Shown here one piece after another: positions 47,973-58,306 of a DNA stretch of 64,000 bases. The DNA is from Antedon mediterranea (lineage: Eukaryota > Echinodermata > Crinoidea > Comatulida > Antedonidae): NCBI RefSeq assembly GCF_964355755.1, contig NC_092670.1, positions 21,451,201 through 21,515,200 on the forward strand, in the 5' to 3' direction. The notes under the pieces were generated by a model, which saw only the letters and a program-made list of their open reading frames with translations, was not told where the DNA came from and searched no databases. The position numbers and the translations under genes were made by a program. Position 1 is the first letter of the stretch, and the number at the start of each line of letters is the position of its first letter.

Positions 47973-50040
47973 AAATATATACCGATCTATTTATCATTGT
48001 TTATTTATTGTGTACAGTAAAAATGAGGCTTGGGAAAGTACAGTAAAAATGAGGCTTGGGAAAGTACAGTACATCATTTGGTATTCGATTACAGACTTCT
48101 GTTAATAAATATAAAGTTTGTTTGTTGAGTTTTGTAGTTTAACAGAGCTTACACTATTTAGCTTACACTGTTTATCCCGCCATTTCCTGTTAGAGCAAAC
48201 CCACTTGAATATTAAACCGAATTAGTTTCTTTAATTTCAGTTATTTCTTTGATACAACAAATAAGCTTACTCATGAAATATAAATCAACAAATGGGTAAA
48301 GTGCAAAGTCCACTAAATATTCTTGGCATTGCAAGCAGCAGTCAATTCCTGAATCAATACAAGAACATGTAAAATGATATGAGATCTGAATACCTGTCGG
48401 CCTATGCAGACAATATAAATAATCCATTTCCAGAAATTGAGTTATATCCTAAACCACAAACAAAGGAAATGTGTTGTTATTGAGGAGTTTAATACTGATA
48501 TGGTACATTTCAAAGAATAAGGACAGTTCTCATCGCACCCAAATGCTTATTTTCTTTCAGTCACAAAATGGTTTTTCTTCCGTTCTCAGAAATTTAATAC
48601 TAACAAAATAAAACAAACACTATCTACACTAACTATACAGTAAACTACTTTACATTTTTTATTTCTAATAGACTTTTAAATACCTGTTTCTCTTTCTTAG
48701 ACAGTAACAATGTCACAATTTACTTTGGGATAAATAGTATTTTACAGGCATTATATTCTTTTAAAATCCCATTTTATGTTATTAATAATACATTTATTTA
48801 TGGTAACCTGTGTACCTATAAAATTAGCAACTTTTAGACACCATTTTAATTAATAAACTGAATAGAAATGTTATGTTTTTCCAGTTTGGTTGAGTTTTTT
48901 TATATTACTTGACATTTTGCCAGCCAACACATTGTTACACCATACTGCAGAATGAACTATACCACAAATACCCACTGAGTCTGTAGTACCATGGTAGTAC
49001 TGGGTGTATGACTACAAATAACAATTGCTTTGGAATGACCTTGCAAAAACCACAATATGTACCGTAATACAATTTTCTACAATACAGTATGTCTACAAAG
49101 TGCCACTTTGGCCTATTGATATGTTAAAATCATTTATTTTGATCAAATTTGACTTTAGTGACATTTGAATTAAATAAAATATACATCAAAAACTTGTTAT
49201 TTAAACATATTTAAGAGACTTTTTTTACCAATTAAATTTCAGTGGGTATCAAACTTTGACCTCATGTCAATTATTGGCCAGGAAGAAAACAATTTGTTGA
49301 CCTTAAATGATTTCTGGTTATTATGTTAATATTGCAATTATTTGCTTCACTTCATTGTACATAATTTGTTCAAATAAATAACAAAGAAATTAAATCATTA
49401 GTTATTGGTACTTTTAACTAGGTAACTCTACCAGGAAGAAAAAAAAGATGCTGGTTTGGTTCTTTATGTTTTTCATTGACATTTTTAGTTAGTAAAGTGT
49501 AAATTTTCCTTTGTTTTGGTTTATAATATGCCTTTATTTTACCATCTTTCTTTGTTCTCACCTCCATATCAACAGCAACATATAATATTAACATAAAAAC
49601 AGTAATGTTGGTTTTGATTTGGGCCTCTGCACTTGAACATTACGGCCAGCTAGTAAAATCTACAACAAACTAGATCAGTAAACTAGTTTTGAACAAAGAA
49701 ATTTATATCAAAAGATCTGTTTTATCCAATCAAATTAACTCCCATGAAAATCCCTAGTGGTATAATGATAAGGGTGTTCAATTATCAAGAAAAGAGTCCA
49801 GTTCGAGCCTTTTCACTATCTAACATTTTTTAATGTTTAAAAACATTATTAACATTAATTGTTATAGCAGGTAATTTAAAATGTCTTTTTATAATTACCG
49901 GTAACAATTAAAACAAATGGATTGGTTTCACTGGCAGATTGCCTTTACTGTGCATTACTGTATATTGATGATTTCTGCAATTATGTAAACAATGAAAATG
50001 ACTCACTCACTCACTCACTCATTCATATACCTTTTGTGAG
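47973..50040. other. Interval with no gene recognised
   Basis: AT-rich. A duplicated 31-bp phrase, cagtaaaaatgaggcttggg, occurs at 48015 and 48046. A 71-codon cysteine-containing frame on the minus strand near 48212-48427 has no recognisable family. A degraded tRNA-like segment lies at 49752-49812 and an (ACTC)n run at 49999-50022. Confidence 0.5.
49752..49812 (+). repeat. Degraded tRNA-derived SINE head
   Basis: TAGTGGTATAATGATAAGG resembles a polymerase III box A region, and CAGTTCGAGCC about 35 bp later resembles box B. A cloverleaf is not intact, so this is more likely a SINE head or tRNA pseudogene than a tRNA gene. Confidence 0.4.
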
Positions 50041-50054
50041 TAAACTAAATAACT

Positions 50055-51755
50055 ATACAGGATGATGAATAATGTGTACACCTCCTGATGATAACTACAG
50101 TACACGATGATGAATAGGTGTACACCTCCTGATGACAACTACAGTACACGATGATGAATAGGTGTACGCCTCCTGATGATAACTACAGTACACGATGATG
50201 AATAGGTGTACACCTCCTGATGATAACTACAGTACATGATGATGAATAGGTGTATGCCTCCTGATGATAACTACAGTACACGATGATGAATAGGTGTACG
50301 CCTCCTGATGATAACTACAGTACACGATGATGAATAGGTGTACGCCTCCTGATGATAACTACAGTACACGATGATGAATAGGTGTACACCTCCTGATGAC
50401 AACTACAGTACACGATGATGAATAGGTGTACGCCTCCTGATGATAACTACAGTACACGATGATGAATAGGTGTACACCTCCTGATAACTACAGTACATGA
50501 TGATGAATAGGTGTATGCCTCCTGATGATAACTACAGTACACGATGATGAATAGGTGTACGCCTCCTGATGATAACTACAGTACACGATGATGAATAGGT
50601 GTACGCCTCCTGATGATAACTACAGTACACGATGATGAATAGGTGTACGCCTCCTGATGATAACTACAGTACATGATGATGAATAGGTGTACGCCTCCTG
50701 ATGATAACTACAGTACACGATGATGAATAGGTGTACGCCTCCTGATGATAACTACAGTACACGATGATGAATAGGTGTACGCCTCCTGATGATAACTACA
50801 GTACACGATGATGAATAGGTGTATGCCTCCTGATGATAACTACAGTACACGATGATGAATAGGTGTACGCCTCCTGATGATAACTACAGTACACGATGAT
50901 GAATAATGTGTACACCTCCTGATGATAACTACAGTACACGATGATGAATAGGTGTACACCTCCTGATGATAACTACAGTACACGATGATGAATAGGTGTA
51001 CACCTCCTGATGATAACTACAGTACACGATGATGAATAATGTGTACCCTCCTGATGATAACTACAGTACACGATGATGAATAGGTGTACGCCTCCTGATG
51101 ATAACTACAGTACACGATGATGAATAGGTGTACGCCTCCTGATGATAACTACAGTACACGATGATGAATAGGTGTATGCCTCCTGATGATAACTACAGTA
51201 CACGATGATGAATAGGTGTACGCCTCCTGATGATAACTACAGTACACGATGATGAATAGGTGTACGCCTCCTGATGATAACTACAGTACACGATGATGAA
51301 TAGGTGTACGCCTCCTGATGATAACTACAGTACACGATGATGAATAGGTGTACGCCTCCTGATGATAACTACAGTACACGATGATGAATAGGTGTACGCC
51401 TCCTGATGATAACTACAGTACACGATGATGAATAGGTGTACGCCTCCTGATGATAACTACAGTACATGATGATGAATAGGTGTGCGCCTCCTGATGATAA
51501 CTACAGTACACGATGATGAATAGGTGTGCGCCTCCTGATGATAACTACAGTACACGATGATGAATAGGTGTGCGCCTCCTGATGATAACTACAGTACATG
51601 ATGATGAATAGGTGTACACCTCCTGATGATAACTACAGTACACGATGATGAATAGGTGTACGCCTCCTGATGATAACTACAGTACACGATGATGAATAGG
51701 TGTACGCCTCCTGATGATAACTACAGTACACGATGATGAATAGGTGTGCGCCTGC
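50055..51755. repeat. 44-bp satellite, about 38 copies
   Basis: The unit contains gatgataactacagtacacg then atgatgaataggtgtacgcctcct; most copies are 44 bp, with a few of 41 or 45. Variation is concentrated at a few sites (tacgcc/tacacc/tatgcc/tgcgcc; acacg/acatg). Larger blocks recur, suggesting amplification of multi-unit segments. No protein or RNA function is evident. Confidence 0.95.
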
Positions 51756-52021
51756 ATTGTTAATCTTAATCTGTGATATTAAGTCTCTTAAACTAGTGCA
51801 TAGAGCGTGGATCAGTTGCGAGAGAGAGGCATGTTACTGATCAATACTTTACTGGCATATGATATAATACTGAGATTTATTACCATAGAAATATTCATAA
51901 TATCTCCATGTACTGTAATATCATACTGTATGATATGGTAGTACAATTAGGTAAAACGGTATTTAAAACCAAGTTACAGAAGAACCTCTGTTAATGGGGC
52001 ACATTAAAAAGTATCCTCTGA
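51756..52021. other. Junction between two satellites
   Basis: About 270 bp of single-copy sequence. The right part (51974-52005) carries gttacagaagaacctctgtt then aatggggcac, which matches inverted sequence just after the next array (54386-54422). Confidence 0.55.
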
Positions 52022-54385
52022 CAGTTTAGTACACAGTACATTGCCTCTCATTCCTTTCACATCAAAGTGTCCCCTTGATAGTGGTGTGCCCAGTTTAGTG
52101 TACAGTACATTGCCTCTCATTCCTTTCACATCAAAGTGTCCCCTTGATAGTGGTGTGCCCAGTTTAGTACACAGTACATTGCCTCTCATTCCTTTCACAT
52201 CAAAGTGTCCCCTTGATAGTGTTGTGCCCAGTTTAGTACACAGTACATTGCCTCTCATTCCTTTCACATCAAAGTGTCCCCTTGATAGTGGTGTGCCCAG
52301 TTTAGTACACAGTACATTGCCTCTCATTCCTTTCACATCAAAGTGTCCCCTTGATAGTGGTGTGCCCAGTTTAGTGTACAGTACATTGCCTCTCATTCCT
52401 TTCACATCAAAGTGTCCCCTTGATAGTGGTGTGCCCAGTTTAGTACACAGTACATTGCCTCTCATTCCTTTCACATCAAAGTGTCCCCTTGATAGTGGTG
52501 TGCCCAGTTTAGCACACAGTACATTGCCTCTCATTCCTTTCACATCAAAGTGTCCCCTTGATAGTGGTGTGCCCAGTTTAGTGCACAGTACATTGCCTCT
52601 CATTCCTTTCACATCAAAGTGTCCCCTTGATAGTGGTGTGCCCAGTTTAGTGTACAGTACATTGCCTCTCATTCCTTTCACATCAAAGTGTCCCCTTGAT
52701 AGTGGTGTGCCCAGTTTAGTGTACAGTACATTGCCTCTCATTCCTTTCACATCAAAGTGTCCCCTTGATAGTGGTGTGCCCAGTTTAGTGTACAGTACAT
52801 TGCCTCTCATTCCTTTCACATCAAAGTGTCCCCTTGATAGTGGTGTGCCCAGTTTAGTACACAGTACATTGCCTCTCATTCCTTTCACATCAAAGTGTCC
52901 CCTTGATAGTGGTGTGCCCAGTTTAGTACACAGTACATTGCCTCTCATTCCTTTCACATCAAAGTGTCCCCTTGATAGTGGTGTGCCCAGTTTAGTACAC
53001 AGTACATTGCCTCTCATTCCTTTCACATCAAAGTGTCCCCTTGATAGTGGTGTGCCCAGTTTAGTGTACAGTACATTGCCTCTCATTCCTTTCACATCAA
53101 AGTGTCCCCTTGATAGTGGTGTGCCCAGTTTAGTGTACAGTACATTGCCTCTCATTCCTTTCACATCAAAGTGTCCCCTTGATAGTGGTGTGCCCAGTTT
53201 AGTGTACAGTACATTGCCTCTCATTCCTTTCACATCAAAGTGTCCCCTTGATAGTGGTGTGCCCAGTTTAGTACACAGTACATTGCCTCTCATTCCTTTC
53301 ACATCAAAGTGTCCCCTTGATAGTGGTGTGCCCAGTTTAGTGTACACAGTACATTGCCTCTCATTCCTTTCACATCAAAGTGTCCTCTTGATAGTGGTGT
53401 GCCCAGTTTAGTGTACAGTACATTGCCTCTCATTCCTTTCACATCAAAGTGTCCCCTTGATAGTGGTGTGCCCAGTTTAGTGTACAGTACATTGCCTCTC
53501 ATTCCTTTCACATCAAAGTGTCCCCTTGATAGTGGTGTGCCCAGTTTAGTACACAGTACATTGCCTCTCATTCCTTTCACATCAAAGTGTCCCCTTGATA
53601 GTGGTGTGCCCAGTTTAGTACACAGTACATTGCCTCTCATTCCTTTCACATCAAAGTGTCCCCTTGATAGTGGTGTGCCCAGTTTAGTACACAGTACATT
53701 GCCTCTCATTCCTTTCACATCAAAGTGTCCCCTTGATAGTGGTGTGCCCAGTTTAGTGTACAGTACATTGCCTCTCATTCCTTTCACATCAAAGTGTCCC
53801 CTTGATAGTGGTGTGCCCAGTTTAGTACACAGTACATTGCCTCTCATTCCTTTCACATCAAAGTGTCCCCTTGATAGTGGTGTGCCCAGTTTAGTGTACC
53901 CAGTTTAGTGTACAGTACATTGCCTCTCATTCCTTTCACATCAAAGTGTCCCCTTGATAGTGGTGTGCCCAGTTTAGTGTACAGTACATTGCCTCTCATT
54001 CCTTTCACATCAAAGTGTCCCCTTGATAGTGGTGTGCCCAGTTTAGTACACAGTACATTGCCTCTCATTCCTTTCACATCAAAGTGTCCCCTTGATAGTG
54101 GTGTGCCCAGTTTAGTGTACAGTACATTGCCTCTCATTCCTTTCACATCAAAGTGTCCCCTTGATAGTGGTGTGCCCAGTTTAGTGTACAGTACATTGCC
54201 TCTCATTCCTTTCACACCAAAGTGTCCCCTTGATAGTGGTGTGCCCAGTTTAGTGTACAGTACATTGCCTCTCATTCCTTTCACATCAAAGTGTCCCCTT
54301 GATAGTGGTGTGCCCAGTTTAGTGTACAGTACATTGCCTCTCATTCCTTTCACATCAAAGTGTCCCCTTGATAGTGGTGTGCCCT
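52022..54385. repeat. 69-bp satellite, 34 copies, open on both strands
   Basis: ttgcctctcattcctttcac recurs every 69 bp from 52041 to 54334 (34 copies). Two insertions break the register, near 53342 (+2) and 53890 (+13). Since 69 is divisible by 3 and the unit has no stop in one frame on each strand, frames of 447 and 456 codons appear on opposite strands, each repeating a 23-residue unit. Copies are almost identical, varying mainly at gtgtaca/gtacaca. The flanking inverted GAAGAACC/GGTTCTAC phrases suggest that the array grew inside a DNA transposon. Probably not translated. Confidence 0.95.
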
Positions 54386-54600
54386 AAATGGGGACGTCCC
54401 AAAGGAAGGGTTCTACGTAACTGTACTCATTACTTGACACTAAAAACATACGGTAGTACCTACAGTACGACTGTATATTTATTACACTACTGTACATAGA
54501 GTAATACTGTACTACAATAAAAAGTAAATTACACAATTAAAACACAGTAATATTTATTAGACACTATACAGAACATTACACTATCAACACAGTAATAACT
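54386..54600. other. Right flank of the 69-bp array
   Basis: aaatggggacgtcccaaagg then aagggttctacgtaactg (54386-54423) mirrors the left flank of the array near 51975-52005. Beyond it, attagacactatacag-type repeats precede the SINE-like insertion and resume at 55140. Confidence 0.5.
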
Positions 54601-55140
54601 AGAGGGTACTCCGAGAGTACAAACCTCCGCCTACTGTAAAATTCCCCCCGAAAATGTTTTTTTTTTACATTTCTTTTATTAGTTCTAAAGTGTAAATAGG
54701 CTAACTGCACACTACAAAGTAGTGGATGAGAGTTTGGTGTAATGGTTATGTATCCAGCCTCTCACAGTTGAGGTCCCTGGTTCAAGTCTGGCTGAGGTTT
54801 TTTTTTTATTATTTTTTTTTTGTGGACCTTGATCTTTAACCCTGACCCTTCAAAATGTAACCACAATTATATGATGAGTTGATAATTGTGGCTAAGTTTG
54901 GTGAGAATCGGATCAAAACTGTGGTCTCTAGGCAGTAAAAGAGTTTTTTGTTAGTTGTGACCTTGACCTATGACCTTTCCCCCTCAAATTCGAACTCGTC
55001 CGAGCTTTTGGGGCATAGATCATTGTGGCCAAACTTGGTGAGAATCGGATAAAAACTGTGGCCTCCAGGCTGTTCACAGACACACACAAACACACAGACA
55101 TACAGGGGTGAAAACATAACCTCCTTGGCGGAGGTAATTA
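54600..55140 (+). mobile_element. tRNA-headed SINE / RTE-tailed composite
   Basis: TTTGGTGTAATGGTTATG (54732) and CTGGTTCAAGTCTGG (about 54777) are box A- and box B-like and 45 bp apart. They are followed by two diverged copies of a body (aagtttggtgagaatcggat at 54893, aacttggtgagaatcggat at 55033) and the terminal phrase aacctccttggcggaggtaa. This tail is common in RTE-type retroelements and their SINEs. The flanks share ttattagacactatacag, though that is part of a local repeat. Confidence 0.65.
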
Positions 55141-55531
55141 TTAGACACTATACAGTAAATTACACTATTAATATAGAATATAAAGTAATAATTATTATAC
55201 ACTATATAGTAATAATATTAGACTACTGTACATTTGCCTTCAACTTTTTCCATCTAAAATAAAAACCTTGAAACTATCACCATCTGCTTAATGTCATAAA
55301 ATCGCCAAGCTTCATGCCATTACAATCAACAATAGGTCTAAATTGCTAAAACATTTTATCATTAGAGAATTAATTTGATTGAAATTTATTTCAATATTAG
55401 ATAAGTCCACCTGAAGGACACCAACAGCTTACAGTACAATTAAATGATTGTTAATGTTATTTACCAATCATGTCATTTTATGTTTTAATATGGCTGTATG
55501 ACATTTAAGAAAAATTAATAATACAAATTCG

Positions 55532-56453
55532 GGCGCTACTGCAGTTTCGCACCACACTGTTATATCTTCGATTTCTCACCTAAACTTTCCCTTTTCACAC
55601 TCACAACATAATATTATGTAACATGTTTATATAATACGATTAGACCACTTACGAAGTAATTTTTTTTAAATAACAATAGTTTTCAAAACATTTTAAACGA
55701 TACTGAACTCGGTGTCAACACACTGCGAAATGTTCGCCATCTTATATTTGTTCAATTAATTGCCAGAATAGATGCTTCATTTTGCCCAAAATTATTAGAA
55801 ACTATATAAAGGGTAGATTATAAAATCCGATTAAACATGTATTTACTTTTGAAATAGAAATGTTTTCAGCTGGCGTAGATAGGCCTAGATGTTAAATTAA
55901 TATTTCATTATTATTATTCATATTAATAGGGCCTATCAAAGAAAATTATCTCGGTCACTAATCAATACATTCACTAAACAAAAACAAATAATTTTCTATT
56001 TGTAATACAGTATAACAATATTTGCTATGATGATGATGATTTTAGATATGAGTTTTACATATTGAAATTGAAATATGGTTAATGTTTTTTAAAACTGTGA
56101 ATTGTTTAAAAAAAATTAAAATGTTATATGTACGGACTCATATCGTCGCCCTTTTGATATGTACAGCAGGTTCTTTATAAAAGCACACTGCAGTTTAAAA
56201 ATAAAAACAAAAAATAAAACGTATTGATTTCTGGCAATTTTCTGATTTTAAAATGGCCACAGTTCGATAGAAGTATTTGCGGAAAAGGAGCTGTTTTGAA
56301 AGGCATTTTTTATTGTGATAAATGTAATTTAACGGTGGCTAAATCATGTGAAAATATTACATAATGGCCCAAAATTGTATGATGTGAGTGTGAGAAAAAA
56401 TGTAGGTGAGAAATCGAAGATATAACAGTGTGGTGCGAAACTGCAGTAGCGCC
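55532..56453. mobile_element. MULE-like long-TIR element, 922 bp
   Basis: About 75-bp inverted termini start GGCGCTACTGCAGTTTCGCA and include tgttatatcttcgatttctc. The flanks are ACAAATTCG (55523-55531) and AAAAATTCG (56454-56462), a 9-bp target duplication with one mismatch. Long TIRs with a 9-bp duplication fit Mutator-like elements. There is no transposase. Confidence 0.75.
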
Positions 56454-56919
56454 AAAAATTCGTTCATACAGTAGTAAAAAATTTCCTCCAGATTAGTAGT
56501 AAACACTGGCAATGGCATACTAGAACACTGTTATAGTCTAGTCACAACGGTCCCGTCACAACGTCATTGCCAAGAGATACTGTTGGGCTGATTTGTATCG
56601 CAGCAGATTTCAAACACAATTAACAACCAATATAATTATGATGATAAACGAAGGCCAATATTATTACCTAGGCTACCCCTAGTAGTAGTAACTTAGTTAT
56701 AAAAGATTTATAATCAGACCTGTGTCGGTATTTTTATTAATAAATAAGGGTTATATCGCAAATAGTGTGTGCGACGCATGATGGGAGCAAACAAACATTA
56801 CATGATTTGTTGTTTGTACATACACGTTGTGACATTTGCTCCCAAACCCTTCACATTATGCATTGTGTAATGAAGTTCCTCGCGAAATCAAGCCATTTGC
56901 GATAAACCTACTGTAGGCT

Positions 56920-57215
56920 ACTAGTAGGAGGCCTCTAGGCCTACATTACATTAATAACAAATAAATGAAGCTGTGTAGTGTTGATTTTTGTTATATTAAT
57001 AACTAGACCTAGGCTAGGCTAGTTAGCCTACTTCTATTAATTAGGCCCTAGACCTTCTACCCCATTTACTCTACTAGTCTAGGCCCCTAGCTAGCGCTAA
57101 AGTTAGACTAGGCCTAGGCATTTTTTTAAGGGCTTAGGCCTAGGCCTAGCTAGTAGGCCTAGCCTCTAGCTAGTACAGTAGCTAGCTAGGCCTAGGCCTA
57201 GGCTAGGCCTGGATG
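56920..57215. repeat. TAGGCCTA / CTAGGC cluster
   Basis: Dense overlapping copies of aggcctaggcctag-type sequence. The motif is scattered through the window and also clusters at 31550-31740 and 62450-62540. It may be a simple-sequence expansion. The stretch 56463-56919 before it shows nothing I can name. Confidence 0.7.
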
Positions 57216-57325
57216 ATTCTTGGTAAACTTATATACTAAACCACTTATTATTTAAAATCAAGTTACTCTAAGAAGCAAGATAATTTATCAGTAAAATTAT
57301 AATAAATGTATACGACAAAACCTAC

Positions 57326-57520
57326 CATAAAACATTTTACATAACAACAACAGCAACAAAGAAGAAAGACCCAACCGACACACAGAATAGACAAAAAGAA
57401 CACTCTCTCTATGCACACTCGAGCCTAGACTTTACAGCTCTAGACGTTGTGAGTTCGTTGCGAGACGTCGTACGTACAGAGACGAGAGACTAGACGACGA
57501 CCGCAGTTCCCCGGAAGTTG
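57326..57520 (-). promoter_or_regulatory. DCUN1D3: Candidate first exon and promoter of DCUN1D3
   Basis: A more GC- and CpG-rich stretch containing a CCGGAAGT ETS-type site at about 57512 and, on the minus strand, a good donor (TTTATG then gtaggt) at 57326. No coding frame is obvious. It would pair with the unmatched acceptor near 45455, making a ~12-kb intron that holds both satellites. It could instead belong to an unannotated transcript; its place downstream of TAB1 argues against TAB1. Confidence 0.35.
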
Positions 57521-57874
57521 TTTTGTTTATGTTTTTGCTTTGGGTACATTCCACCAATCAGCGACGATTTCTCTGAAATCATATTTCTTGTTTGGAGGGG
57601 AAGGGGGGGGGGGGTTGGGGGTGTGGAGAAAGATACTGATATTATGTATAAATATTCTAAAATAGAAGCTCCTTGATAGAAGGTGACACATAGCATTTAA
57701 AACAATTGTACAAATTGACACGGACATCTTCGATATGAAAAATTAGTACCTTTAAATTAATGATTCATTAACAAGTTAACATAGAAAGTTTATATTATTT
57801 CAGAAATAAAACAACATGAAACACAAAATTTGATACTAAATAAATACAATGGTTACATATAAATAAATGTTATC

Positions 57875-57880
57875 TTTATT
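57875..57880 (-). terminator. Possible poly(A) signal for TAB1
   Basis: Minus-strand AATAAA, 427 bp after the TAB1 stop codon at 58307. The region 57521-58306 is otherwise the TAB1 3' untranslated region and spacer, with a poly(G) run at 57604-57615. Confidence 0.45.
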
Positions 57881-58306
57881 GTATAAATTCTACTGCCCTT
57901 ATATATATTCTTTCAATGTTTGGAAAATATTAGAATTTAGAAATGGGTAACTTAACAGACCTTACACAACTACAGGTTCATCTAGCTACTGATAACAGGT
58001 TGACCAGGGAATTGATATTGAATCAAAGGACCAAATGTAATAGGATGCACACAATTGAGACCTGCATCTGGTCCCTTCTCAGCTTGTAATAGTATGGTAA
58101 TTGCAGAATGAAAAACCTATCATGCTTTTTAAGTATTGGTGGTGCGGTTGGACACAAGAGAAAAGAAAATTCTGATGAGCCAAAATTTCAACCAACAAGC
58201 CAATACATTGGTGACAAACATTAAGGATGGGTAAGATCACATAAGCTATGTTCTCTAATGCTCAGAAATTCTATTGACCTCCAAATTAATATGCGACTCA
58301 ATTGAA

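Noticed and set aside
48212-48427. 71-codon cysteine-containing minus-strand frame
   Set aside because: No start ATG context, no splice partner and no recognisable family. Probably chance.
50055-51755. CRISPR-like array
   Set aside because: The repeats are contiguous with no unique spacers, and this is an animal genome. It is a satellite.
52004-54387. Long repeat proteins on both strands (447, 456, 185, 184, 166 and 159 codons)
   Set aside because: All come from the 69-bp satellite. Both strands are open at once, and insertions break the frames without any sign of constraint.
54732-54795. A tRNA gene
   Set aside because: Box A and box B are present, but acceptor and anticodon stems do not pair. 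The segment heads a SINE-like composite.
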